Program-made: the position numbers and the translations under genes
The notes under the pieces: model-generated
Seen by the model: only the letters and a program-made list of their open reading frames with translations
Told to the model about the DNA's origin: nothing
Database searches by the model: none
NCBI GenBank assembly: GCA_963695705.1
Contig: CAVOHB010000009.1
Location: 1 to 64,000, forward strand
Length of the DNA: 64,000 bases
Direction: 5' to 3'
DNA from: JBKPNJ01 sp963695705
GTDB taxonomy: Bacteria; Actinomycetota; Actinomycetes; Propionibacteriales; Nocardioidaceae
Shown here: piece by piece, positions 57,250 to 64,000 of the stretch
Position numbering within the stretch: the first letter of the stretch is position 1
How the letters are laid out: each line of letters starts with the position of its first letter

Positions 57250-57872
57250 CGCGCCGTCTCCGGATGTCGGGCCAAACTGGTGCCGATCATCGAGTCGCGG
57301 GTGACGAGCTCGGCTAGGGCCTCCTCGCCCAGGTCCCCTGTCCCTTCAGGCCGCATGGGAATCACCAGGTAACGGATCTCCGCCGTCGAGTCCCAGACCC
57401 GAATGCGGGTGGTCTGCGGCAGCTGAACACCGAACTCAGCTAAAACGCCGCGAGGATCCAGTACGGCCCGAGAGCGATATGGTGCAGACTTATACCAGAC
57501 CGGAGGGAGGCCGAGCACGGGCCACGGATAGCAGGAGCATAGGGTGCACACGACCATATTGTGCTCCTCGGGCGTATTCTCGACAGCCACCATGTGCTCG
57601 CCTTGGCGGCCGATGAAGCCGAGGGAGGCGATCGCGGCGGTGGCATCCTTGCGCAGCCACTCATGAAAAGCTGGGTCCGCCCAAGCTTTCGCTACGACCT
57701 TGGCACCATTGCGGGGTCCCACCTGGACCTCGTAGGTCTCGATCAGAGCATCGATGGCGGCTGGATCAACATAACCTTTTTCGACCAGGAGCGATTCGAG
57801 CGCGCGCACCCGCAGTTCGATCTCGGAGAGGTGGCTGTGGTCGCCATGATCTTGGTGATGGTGCTGGCTCAT
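57246..57872 (-). CDS. nthA: Nitrile hydratase alpha subunit, cobalt type
   Basis: 208 aa, intact; hydrates nitriles to amides. The metal-binding sequence is VCTLCSCYPWPVLGLPP. Its CTLCSC, with Thr rather than Ser after the first Cys, marks cobalt-type enzymes, whose last two Cys-type ligands are oxidised. The His-rich N-terminus (MSQHHHQDHGDHSH) is natural in this family and may hold metal. SRAVLDPRGVLAEFGVQLPQ and IRVWDSTAEIRYLVIPMRPE are also conserved. First gene of the operon; no amidase or cobalt transporter gene is near. Confidence 0.93.
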   Translation of the reverse strand: MSQHHHQDHGDHSHLSEIELRVRALESLLVEKGYVDPAAIDALIETYEVQVGPRNGAKVVAKAWADPAFHEWLRKDATAAIASLGFIGRQGEHMVAVENTPEEHNMVVCTLCSCYPWPVLGLPPVWYKSAPYRSRAVLDPRGVLAEFGVQLPQTTRIRVWDSTAEIRYLVIPMRPEGTGDLGEEALAELVTRDSMIGTSLARHPETAR

Positions 57873-58061
57873 GTGGACAGACCTGCTCGGCTATCTGCAT
57901 AGACCGCATGCTAACCGGAGGACGATGGCGACGCCAGCCGCCTGGGGGCCGGGAGAGGGTAGAGGCATCCGGGACCTCGGACGAGGCCGGCTTGGCGCTC
58001 GGAGCCCTGGCGCAGGTGAACCGGAGGCGAGGGTACCGAGACCTTCAGAGGAGGATAGGGG

Positions 58062-58241
58062 ATGGTGGGATCGAAGGACAGCGCTGATCGCCTCGAAGCC
58101 GCGGCTGACACCGCGCCAGACGACCTGTCCGCCAAGCTCATCGAGGCAGCCGACGAGATCCGTCACTTGCCCGACCTCCTGCCAGTCGATGACCGGAGGT
58201 GGCTGGAAAGCGTTAAGCCCGAGGGGAAGGCCAGAGCCTGA
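58062..58241 (+). CDS. Small acidic protein (59 aa)
   Basis: ATG 58062 sits 8 nt after GAGGAGGA, one of the best ribosome sites in this part of the window. The product (MVGSKDSADRLEAAADTAPD, DLSAKLIEAADEIRHLPDLL, PVDDRRWLESVKPEGKARA) is helical and acidic, without membrane segments. I do not recognise the family. It is divergent from the nitrile hydratase operon. Confidence 0.5.
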   Translation: MVGSKDSADRLEAAADTAPDDLSAKLIEAADEIRHLPDLLPVDDRRWLESVKPEGKARA

Positions 58242-58588
58242 AGAGACCGCCTGCGAGCGCCTGGAGAAGGGCACTCGGCTGAGCCGAGCCGGTTTTGGGC
58301 AGGGCAGCACGAGGTGAGATTCGGTCGATCGGAACTACAGCCGCCAGGGCGCCGAATCTGAGCGGACAAGGAGCCTGATTCTGGATCTTCGTCGGTGGAT
58401 TTTCTGCCTGGAAACTTCTTCACTGCGGCTTTAAGGCCTTGAGCGCCTTGCCCTTTCCGGCGATGAATTTTAGAATCTTATTCGAAGGTCGAATACCTTG
58501 AAGCGCAGCGCACTTCCTGCGCAACCGCTGAGGGGATTCACAGCCACCCCCAAATCAATCAGGATCGGCATCAAGCGGGGGTCATGTC

Positions 58589-58888
58589 GTGACCGATTGG
58601 ATCAGGCCGGAAGACAGCGGCATCATGCTTGAGATCGAAGCCCTTCAGCGCGCCGCCATGTGGATGAAAAAACATCTTACCAGCGCGAACCATGCCGATG
58701 TCGCGTTTCGAGAAAGAAATCTTTCCGAGATGTGGGCCGAGTTCCAGAAGATTCGGGATTGTGTGAGGTTTCTGTCCTTTGAGATCGACAGACAGGATTT
58801 GGATTTACCGCCTTCCCCTGAGAATCGGACCGCACGTTCAAACCCGTCAAGCCCGCAGCTATCGCCACCCTTCGGCTTCGGGACCTGA
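58589..58888 (+). CDS. Hypothetical protein (99 aa)
   Basis: GTG 58589 (MTDWIRPEDSGIMLEIEALQ) opens a helical, amphipathic first 70 residues (RAAMWMKKHLTSANHADVAF, RNLSEMWAEFQKIRDCVRFL) and a Pro/Ser-rich tail. Soluble and of no known family. The 350 nt before it (58242-58588) hold nothing I can support. It is first in the run of small rightward genes up to 61340. Confidence 0.4.
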   Translation: MTDWIRPEDSGIMLEIEALQRAAMWMKKHLTSANHADVAFRERNLSEMWAEFQKIRDCVRFLSFEIDRQDLDLPPSPENRTARSNPSSPQLSPPFGFGT

Positions 58889-59022
58889 CCGGTTTTCAAT
58901 CTCGCGGTCTTTGGGTGAAGGTCCGGGACGAGGTCATTGTCCAGCGCCTCCGCGGGACCGAACAAGATCATACCGTTGCCGGTGGCCCATCGCGACCGCC
59001 ACGGAACGAAGGGACCTCAATC

Positions 59023-59151
59023 ATGGTCAAGATATCAAGGCGGCCGCTTGTGGCGGGAAATGACAACGGCCGGAGCCTTGCCAGCCGCAACAGAGGCGTC
59101 ACCGGTGCCGGTGGCACCGACCCCGACGACTTACGAACCCTTGAGCCGTGA
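59023..59151 (+). CDS. Possible short protein (42 aa)
   Basis: ATG 59023, with GAAGGGA about 9 nt upstream, reads MVKISRRPLVAGNDNGRSLA to a stop at 59151. Its start (VAGNDNG) resembles other short methylobacterial proteins. A neighbouring frame continues with coding-like composition (SRDLELIQVARRFLDHGESQ) to about 59299, so an indel near 59140 may split one protein of about 80 residues. Confidence 0.3.
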   Translation: MVKISRRPLVAGNDNGRSLASRNRGVTGAGGTDPDDLRTLEP

Positions 59152-59309
59152 CCTTGAATTGATACAGGTGGCCCGGAGATTCCTCGACCACGGGGAATCC
59201 CAATTCGCCGTGGCACCAGCTCGAGCGCACCTTGACCAGTACCTGTCCGAAGGGCGGGAATCACTTTGGCACTCAATGGGAACGACGCGTTTCCTGTGAG
59301 ACCGCGTGC

Positions 59310-59507
59310 ATGGCGAAATCAGCCAGATACGGGAGAAGGGAATACAACCGGATGAAAGCGCGGCCATATTGCCCCGATTGGATTGTGGCTATCCATGCCC
59401 TCAAGGATGCGGGTTTCAGTTGGACGCGGAACTGCGAACTTGTTGAGCGGGAACAGCCGGCAGTCGCTGCCGTGGCGCGGGCTTTGGAAGGGCGCGAACG
59501 CCTGTAA
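59310..59507 (+). CDS. Possible small basic protein (65 aa)
   Basis: ATG 59310 reads MAKSARYGRREYNRMKARPY, then CPDWIVAIHALKDAGFSWTR and NCELVEREQPAVAAVARALE. The second half resembles a helix-turn-helix-sized helical unit. Only a weak GTGAG precedes it. It lies 44 nt before the FtsZ-like gene on the same strand. Confidence 0.35.
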   Translation: MAKSARYGRREYNRMKARPYCPDWIVAIHALKDAGFSWTRNCELVEREQPAVAAVARALEGRERL

Positions 59508-59551
59508 ACACCATCCAGAATGACCGCAGCGGCTAAACGGGGATTTTGATC

Positions 59552-59779
59552 ATGACGGAAAAAGACGCGCTCGACATGGTGGCGGGGGTAATCAAGGCCA
59601 TGGCGGGGCCGGTGGCGGGCGTTGACATGCCCGCCGTTGATGTGGCCGACATGCGGGCGGTATTCAAAGAAGCTGGAGGCGCACTTTACGGCAGCGGCGA
59701 AGCAACGGGCGAAGGCCGCGCCACCCGTGCCGCAGTGCTGGCGATCAGCGACATCAAGAGGCAATTGGAAAGACCGTGA
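59552..59779 (+). CDS. FtsZ-fragment protein: T7 loop and following core only (75 aa)
   Basis: ATG 59552 (MTEKDALDMVAGVIKAMAGP). Residues about 27-64 read VDVADMRAVFKEAGGALYGS, then GEATGEGRATRAAVLAIS. Against E. coli FtsZ (VDFADVRTVMSEMGYAMMGS, GVASGEDRAEEAAEMAIS) 22 of 38 positions are identical by eye. This covers the T7 synergy loop with both acidic residues (D-x-x-D; the preceding Asn is Ala), helix H8, strand S7 and helix H9. The GTP-binding domain, the rest of the C-terminal domain and the tail are absent. The stop overlaps the GTG of the next gene. It may be a relic or a functional partner of full-length FtsZ; the sequence alone cannot decide. Confidence 0.65.
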   Translation: MTEKDALDMVAGVIKAMAGPVAGVDMPAVDVADMRAVFKEAGGALYGSGEATGEGRATRAAVLAISDIKRQLERP

Positions 59780-60057
59780 CGGAAAGCGAGCTGTCGCGGC
59801 GAGAGTTTGGGCGAGGGCTGCTTGCCGCTGCGCTGTTGCCGATCCTGCCCGCAGCGGCAGGCCCCGCGTATCCCGATCTACCCGCCCACATGACGGTGGC
59901 CTGTTTTGAAGAGATGGGCCGGGAGGCGCGGGCGCGTCGCCTGCTCATAAAACCCGACACGGCCCTGAGACGCTACAGCATCGATGCCTTGGATCTTTGG
60001 GCGAATGGCATGGACAGGATGGCGCGGTCCGAGGGGGCAGTTGTCCGCGATCTTTAA
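59776..60057 (+). CDS. Small twin-arginine-signal protein 1 (93 aa)
   Basis: GTG 59776 overlaps the stop of the FtsZ-like gene (GTGA), indicating coupled translation. The N-terminus MTESELSRREFGRGLLAAAL, LPILPAAAGP is a Tat signal: SRREFG with twin Arg and Phe, a moderate hydrophobic core, then AAAG. The mature part of about 60 residues (MTVACFEEMGREARARRLLI ... IDALDLWANGMDRMARSEGA) is helical. Family unknown. Confidence 0.5.
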   Translation: MTESELSRREFGRGLLAAALLPILPAAAGPAYPDLPAHMTVACFEEMGREARARRLLIKPDTALRRYSIDALDLWANGMDRMARSEGAVVRDL

Positions 60058-60115
60058 TGAGCAACTCGCCCTTACGCACGTTCACGGTGTTGATCCCTGA
60101 CGCAGAGAGATTGGC

Positions 60116-60331
60116 ATGCTGAACGAAGACCAGATGACCCGGCTCATGCGGCTCCGGAGCGAAATCACGACCACCATCGGGTTCTATCACTTGCTGGATG
60201 ACAACAAGGCGCCTGACCCCCTCAAGGCAATGATCTATGAGGTATGGTTCAAAGCCGGGTCGATGCGCATCACGACTGAAGTGTTCGCGGTCATCAACGA
60301 GGTCTTGCACGCCATGCGGGACGATCCGTGA
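60116..60331 (+). CDS. Hypothetical helical protein (71 aa)
   Basis: ATG 60116 (MLNEDQMTRLMRLRSEITTT) follows a weak AGAGA. The protein is soluble, helical and Met-rich (IGFYHLLDDNKAPDPLKAMI, YEVWFKAGSMRITTEVFAVI). It lies between two Tat-signal genes, and its stop overlaps an in-frame GTG of the next frame. No family was recognised. Confidence 0.45.
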   Translation: MLNEDQMTRLMRLRSEITTTIGFYHLLDDNKAPDPLKAMIYEVWFKAGSMRITTEVFAVINEVLHAMRDDP

Positions 60332-60381
60332 CCGGCGGAAAGATTACTCAATGTCAAATCTCCAAATGTCCGGAGGCCCCA

Positions 60382-60849
60382 ATGAATCGCCGTGAAACGA
60401 TCAAGGCCCTTGCCGCCACCGCCCTCCTTCCGGTCCTGCCGGCGGGTTTTTTCCCACTGGTTCTACCGCTGCCGCCGCACAGCCCTGAATCCATCGCCGT
60501 GTTGATGAAGTCCTATCTCAAGAAGGCAGCGATCGCTGACGATCTGTCCCTTCCGGAACCGTGGCGCGTCCTCCACCAGCATATGGCAAGTTTGCGATTG
60601 TGTTCTCTGGCCTATCCCCACAGCGACGCGATCACGCGACTCGAAGCAATCTCCGCCAGGTGGCCAAGGCTCAAGCCGAATATCGACCTTGTCATCAAGG
60701 CCCGCCTGTCAGGTCAGGCTCACTGGTCTATGACCTCCGATAACTGCAGCTACCGGCGAATTTGCACCGAGGAAGACGACCAGTGGTTTGATGCGCTCCA
60801 GCAGAGTTTCATCGATCGACGTGCGGCGAAGGGTGTCCTAAATGCATAA
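60382..60849 (+). CDS. Small twin-arginine-signal protein 2 (155 aa)
   Basis: ATG 60382 (MNRRETIKALAATALLPVLP) is preceded by CGGAGGCCCCA, so it is preferred to the GTG at 60328. NRRETIKALAATALLPVLPA is a Tat-like signal with twin Arg. The mature part contains LAYPHSDAITRLEAISARWP and RLKPNIDLVIKARLSG. The next gene has LAYHRPDATVHLEAIATLWP and QLKPVVDTDIEARLDG at the same place, so the two are paralogues. No known family. Signal-dependent export and a tandem duplication are the firm points. Confidence 0.55.
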   Translation: MNRRETIKALAATALLPVLPAGFFPLVLPLPPHSPESIAVLMKSYLKKAAIADDLSLPEPWRVLHQHMASLRLCSLAYPHSDAITRLEAISARWPRLKPNIDLVIKARLSGQAHWSMTSDNCSYRRICTEEDDQWFDALQQSFIDRRAAKGVLNA

Positions 60850-60873
60850 ATTCTTAAATAGCTAGGAGCCTGT

Positions 60874-61340
60874 CATACACCGACGTGAGACGATCAATGG
60901 CCTCGCCCCCGCCGCCGCAGCCTTTGCCATCACACCTTCCCTCCCGGAGCAGCAGCCCCGACCTGTTGCCGGCTCTGCCACTGCCCACCGCCATGCAAGT
61001 GGAGAAACTCACGGCAGGCCTTCGGGAGTTTCAGAGGTTGGCTCGATCTTCCTTGCTCACCGGGCCGCGGCGCCTGATTTACCAGTACAGGATGGTCAAC
61101 CGGTCGAGCGTCTTGGCCTACCATCGGCCCGACGCGACCGTCCACTTGGAGGCGATCGCAACACTATGGCCCCAGCTGAAGCCTGTCGTCGACACTGACA
61201 TCGAGGCCCGCCTGGACGGCTACAAAGACCCCTCAGATATTTTGTGGACAGGAATGGTGACGTTCTACGAGATCGCGGGTGAGGTTGATTGGGAGGCGGA
61301 TGCTAAGGCGAACCGACTGGACGAGCTTCCAGTCAGCTAA
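60874..61340 (+). pseudogene. Paralogous Tat-signal protein 3 with ATA in place of ATG
   Basis: AGGAG at 60863-60867 is followed 6 nt later by ATA 60874, and the frame reads HRRETINGLAPAAAAFAITP, an obvious relative of the NRRETIKALAATALLP signal next door. No ATG or GTG fits this position. After about 60985 the frame changes and continues MQVEKLTAGLREFQRLARSS, LAYHRPDATVHLEAIATLWP, to 61340. Either a start-codon mutation plus frameshift has killed the gene or two sequence errors hide an intact copy. Confidence 0.5.
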
Positions 61341-61513
61341 GTAAGAGGCGGGCCTGATCTCCGAGCGTACCAAGAAGGCGCGAGGCGTGACGCTCGGCGG
61401 CGACCGGGGCGTCGTCCCTCCGCCAGATCGCGGCGGCCCTCAAAGCACGTCGTATTGGGACTGCGCGGGCAGAGATTGGAACACCACGAAAATGAGCCGC
61501 AACACAACAACGT

Positions 61514-61696
61514 TTGGTCTTCGCACGCGCCGATCGCATTGAGCGGGACGTGAACAACATGTGGCGGATGATGGCCGCGGCGGCCCGTGAGCGCCTGGAG
61601 CAGACCGCTCGTGACGAACGAGAAGTCGGCTCGAGGACTTGTTCCGGCAGTCGTAGCAACGGGCGACTTGAACTGTGCCCCTATAGCGAGACGTGA
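61514..61696 (+). pseudogene. Fragment related to the small gene at 53295
   Basis: The frame reads ARADRIERDVNNMWRMMAAA and ARERLEQTARDE, matching ARAERIERDVDLIGRMMAPA and VRERLGEEWA of the gene at 53295-53484, with DNA similarity over about 80 bp. No start or upstream half is present. A truncated duplicate. Confidence 0.4.
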
Positions 61697-61902
61697 TGTC
61701 CTTCGTGTCTGTTACACAATAGGTGCCTGAAAGATGCGATGGTTTGCTCGCCCTCAGCACTGTCGATCCAAGCGAGGGCATCTGCCTTGCAGCTGAACTT
61801 CTCCTGACAGATCCTAGGTTCCAATCTTCCCCGAACAGGGACGATCACCCGCCAAGATTTCTTTAACTCCATCGCATAAGCTGTTGGATGCTCCTTGCTC
61901 AT
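61681..61902 (-). CDS. Hypothetical protein (73 aa)
   Basis: ATG 61902 (MSKEHPTAYAMELKKSWRVI) or ATG 61872 (MELKKSW). The core WRVIVPVRGRLEPRICQEKF, SCKADALAWIDSAEGEQTIA resembles short methylobacterial proteins of about 60-75 aa with a beta-beta-alpha pattern. No function is known. It points leftward against the small-gene run. Confidence 0.45.
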   Translation of the reverse strand: MSKEHPTAYAMELKKSWRVIVPVRGRLEPRICQEKFSCKADALAWIDSAEGEQTIASFRHLLCNRHEGHHVSL

Positions 61903-62209
61903 TGGGTGTTGCCCTTTGTAAGCCGCAGATGTGGCATAGTAGGGTTATGCCTGTTGCGTATGTTCGATTACGAGCCAAAGCGCCCCAGCCGTGAGAAGTG
62001 AAACTCCGGCCAGCAAGTCTCTGCAGAGATCCCTGCAGCGGGCAGATACACAACGCGCCCGTTGAAATCTTCTAATTCGGGAGCGGTGAAGAAACCGTAG
62101 CGGTTCTCATCGCAACAATCTTTCGGATTGAGGCGTTCAGATGTACGGGTGCAGCAGTGCCGATCCCTGACTGCACCAATCCGCCCCTGTTCGCCGTAGC
62201 GCCTTTTCA

Positions 62210-62242
62210 GGTGAAGTGGATCCGGTTCACCGTCGAAAATGC
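62210..62242. repeat. Third copy of the queA-tgt dispersed repeat
   Basis: GGTGAAGTGGATCCGGTTCACC, seen as GGTGAAGTGGA at 62210-62220 and TCCGGTTCACC at 62221-62231, is close to the reverse complement of the palindromic part of the 50187 repeat. It is followed by the same GAAAATGC tail. A few bases differ. Confidence 0.65.
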
Positions 62243-62255
62243 AGCATAGGGAAGG

Positions 62256-62293
62256 GCTGGAGCCGATTCCGTTTGCACGGAATCGGCTCCAGC
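62256..62293. repeat. Perfect 17-bp hairpin
   Basis: GCTGGAGCCGATTCCGT (62256-62272) and its exact reverse complement (62277-62293) are separated by the 4-nt loop TTGC. This is the strongest hairpin in the window. It lies 14 nt after the preceding repeat, so the two may be one composite dispersed element. No T tract follows. Confidence 0.75.
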
Positions 62294-62512
62294 TCCACAC
62301 GAGCTGGTTTAGCCGAACCCCGATCTGCCTACGTCCACAGCACGCAGCCCCAGTATTGGCCTTCTCCCTTCCACGTCCTCGACAGGTTCCATCCAGAGTT
62401 ATTTGACGTCGAAGGTAAATCCTCTTCCCGAATAACATCTGGAATAGTTTTGGGGATGCTCGTCTGGTACGGCACTAAGAAGAAAGAAAATAGATATAGG
62501 TGGGAGGACGGC

Positions 62513-63070
62513 ATGGCGGATTTCCTGACTATCATCCATACTTGCAAGAACTTCGAGGCTTGGAAGCCGATCTATGATGCCGACGCACCCAATCGCTCCG
62601 CGGCGGGCCTTGCTGACGTCTTCCTCGCACGTCGGATGGATGACCTCAACGCGGTCTGCCTGATCTTCCAGGTCAACGATCAGGCGGGTGCGAAAGCGTT
62701 TATCAAGTCCGATCAGCTGCGCGACGCCATGGTCCAGGCGGGCGTCGTCGGCACGCCCACGATCCGTTTCCGGCAGGGCGAATTCGCACCGGGTACGATG
62801 GACACCTATCTGACGCTCAATTGCAAGATCAGCGGGATCGACAAGTTCCGCGCCGGTTACTCCATGGATGCGACTGATCGGGCCGATGCTGGCCTCACCG
62901 ATCTGGGATTGATGCAAAACGTTGAGGATCCCGATGACTTGCTGCTTATCTGGTCGGTCGATGATGTCGAGCGCGCCAACGCCTTTGTCCGTTCGCCTTC
63001 CCTCGCCGAGCATCAAGCGAAGAATGCCGGCATCGTCGGGGTGCTTGAAGCCCACTACTGGAGACGCTGA
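62513..63070 (+). CDS. Two-repeat dimeric alpha/beta-barrel (DUF3764/cyclase-like) protein
   Basis: ATG 62513 follows GTGGGAGGACGGC. The 185-aa product has two similar halves: FLTIIHTCKNFEAWKPIYDA ... ADVFLARRMDDLNAVCLIFQ ... GAKAFIKSDQLRDAMVQAGV and YLTLNCKISGIDKFRAGYSM ... LGLMQNVEDPDDLLLIWSVD ... ANAFVRSPSLAEHQAKNAGI. Each half has the beta-alpha-beta-beta-alpha-beta order of ferredoxin-like monooxygenase/cyclase folds, so one chain may form the barrel that usually needs two. Activity unknown. Intact. Confidence 0.65.
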   Translation: MADFLTIIHTCKNFEAWKPIYDADAPNRSAAGLADVFLARRMDDLNAVCLIFQVNDQAGAKAFIKSDQLRDAMVQAGVVGTPTIRFRQGEFAPGTMDTYLTLNCKISGIDKFRAGYSMDATDRADAGLTDLGLMQNVEDPDDLLLIWSVDDVERANAFVRSPSLAEHQAKNAGIVGVLEAHYWRR

Positions 63071-63469
63071 TCTGGCGTGGCGAGCCCTGAACAAGCGTGT
63101 CTCGGAGTGCGGCCGATGTGACGTCCCGATGCCTCCTGCGGATCTGAACTCTTTGGCGATTTCTGGTGTCGAACAGATAGATCGACCTCCGAGGACTCTG
63201 CTCGGCCCGCTCTGGCGGGTTTGGTCCTGGCGAAACGGGGAAGGGTGTATCGATGACATACCGACTCTCACCTCGCCAGCAAACCAAGGGAGCGATCATG
63301 GTGGTCTCACCCTTGCCGCGGGTCACGTTGACGAGGTGATTGGGGCCCCGCTCCCCTTCCGGCCCAGTCCCGGGATGGGTCAGGACGGGCGTTGAGCGCA
63401 AGACCGAGTTGATCGACGTTCTGCCTGACCTGCGTTATGCAGCCCCTGATGCACCAGCTGACGTGAGAC
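63071..63469. other. Intergenic stretch, no gene seen
   Basis: About 400 nt with no frame of coding character on either strand, no strong hairpin and no tRNA. It separates the barrel protein from the acetyltransferase at the window end. Confidence 0.4.
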
Positions 63470-64000
63470 ATGTCCTTGCTTCCTGAGCTTCGCGAGATCC
63501 CCACAGAAATCGAAACGCCCCGCCTTGTTCTGCGCTGCCCACGGGAGGGCGATGGTGCGCCCTTTCACGACGCCATCCACGCCTCGTTGCCGGAGTTGAG
63601 ACCATGGTTGACCTGGGTCCAGAACCCTCTCGATGCGCAAGGGTATGAGGCCAGCCTCAGGCAAGCCGCCAGCCGGTTCCTGATCCGCCAAGAACTGCGC
63701 TACCTGATCTTCGACAAAGCTGAAGACATCCTGCTGGGCGGCACTGGGTTTCATGCGCTGGATTGGCGCGTTCCCAAGGGTGAGATCGGCTACTGGGTCG
63801 ATACGCGCCACGCTGGGCGGGGTTATGTGACGGAAGCGATTGAGGCCCTGACAGCACTCGGTTTGAAGACAATAGGGTTCCGGCGCATTGAAATCCGATG
63901 CGATCCCCTGAACGAGAAAAGCCATGCGATCCCTCGCCGGCTGAACTATCAGCTGGACGGGCACTTCGTGAACAATGCCATCGCGCCGGACGACCCTTCG
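63470..64000 (+). CDS. RimJ/RimL-type GNAT acetyltransferase (cut by window end)
   Basis: ATG 63470 (MSLLPELREIPTEIETPRLV) stays open for 177 codons to the window edge. IETPRLVLRCPREGDGAPFH is the usual start of Acetyltransf_3 proteins. GEIGYWVDTRHAGRGYVTEA is the acetyl-CoA motif (R/QxxGxG/A type), and RRIEIRCDPLNEKSHAIPRR, LNYQLDGHF is the conserved C-terminal pattern. Members acetylate ribosomal protein N-termini or other amines. Only the last few residues are missing. Confidence 0.85.
   Translation, partial: MSLLPELREIPTEIETPRLVLRCPREGDGAPFHDAIHASLPELRPWLTWVQNPLDAQGYEASLRQAASRFLIRQELRYLIFDKAEDILLGGTGFHALDWRVPKGEIGYWVDTRHAGRGYVTEAIEALTALGLKTIGFRRIEIRCDPLNEKSHAIPRRLNYQLDGHFVNNAIAPDDPS

Larger units (their letters stand above)
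61903..62512. other. Low-GC intergenic stretch with dispersed repeats
   Basis: No gene I can support. A leftward frame around 61968-62170 (KDCCDENRYGFFTAPELEDF, NGRVVYLPAAGISAETC) has coding-like composition but no usable start and may be a relic. The stretch contains the GGTGAA...TTCACC repeat and the perfect hairpin listed separately, and is less GC-rich than the chromosome. Confidence 0.4.

Overview
The window reads as GC-rich chromosomal DNA of a Methylobacterium/Methylorubrum-like alphaproteobacterium (Hyphomicrobiales). That is an inference from the housekeeping order uvrA - ssb - marC - gyrA - coaD - ppi - ppi - queA - tgt, which is typical of this order, plus an HWE-type histidine kinase, a coniferyl-aldehyde-type dehydrogenase and a DUF6894-like remnant. 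About twenty genes, including the essential gyrA and ssb, carry one-base frame breaks. In several cases restoring a single G rebuilds the conserved protein exactly, so most breaks are probably sequencing or assembly errors rather than decay.

Layout. 1-6.1 kb is a copper module: a Met-rich EF-hand exported protein, an MFS carrier, and a leftward operon copA - cueR - small membrane protein - ykvA, driven by a textbook CueR promoter with a 19-bp spacer. 6.1-9.5 kb is the scar or edge of an integrative element: a zinc-ribbon protein, an AlpA-type regulator, a 221-aa protein and a tyrosine integrase, next to tRNA-Ser(GCT). 9.7-11.4 kb holds three small exported proteins. 11.5-13.3 kb is a plasmid-type replicon: a RepA-like initiator, a DnaA-box-like site, nine direct iterons and one inverted iteron.

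13.3-30.3 kb is metabolic and accessory: aldehyde dehydrogenase, sensor kinase, ABC-F (Uup) protein, thioesterase, MFS carriers, an aldo/keto reductase divergent from a TetR regulator across overlapping promoters and a perfect palindrome, a DUF4142 lipoprotein, a GNAT, an XRE-cupin regulator, an FAH-family enzyme, an orphan TRAP binding protein, a metallophosphoesterase and a Pmp3 protein. Small genes under 60 codons lie at 23270-23407 and 30131-30298. 30.3-52.5 kb is the conserved repair/replication/translation block (uvrA, ssb, gyrA, coaD, two cyclophilins, queA, tgt). It is interrupted by two RTX-like calcium-repeat genes flanking ssb and by M20 peptidase, RppH, MarC, PP2C-like and GMC oxidoreductase genes.

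From tRNA-Lys(TTT) at 52.9 kb to the end the DNA is accessory: RidA-like, WGR-domain and AraC-type proteins, a cobalt-type nitrile hydratase operon (alpha, beta, accessory protein) ending in a DUF6894-like remnant, then 58.0-61.9 kb, a run of small unrecognised genes. This stretch contains the most unusual item in the window: a 75-aa protein matching only the T7-loop/H8/S7/H9 part of FtsZ, translationally overlapped by a small twin-arginine-signal protein and followed by two further, mutually related, twin-arginine-signal proteins. The window ends inside a RimJ/RimL-like acetyltransferase.
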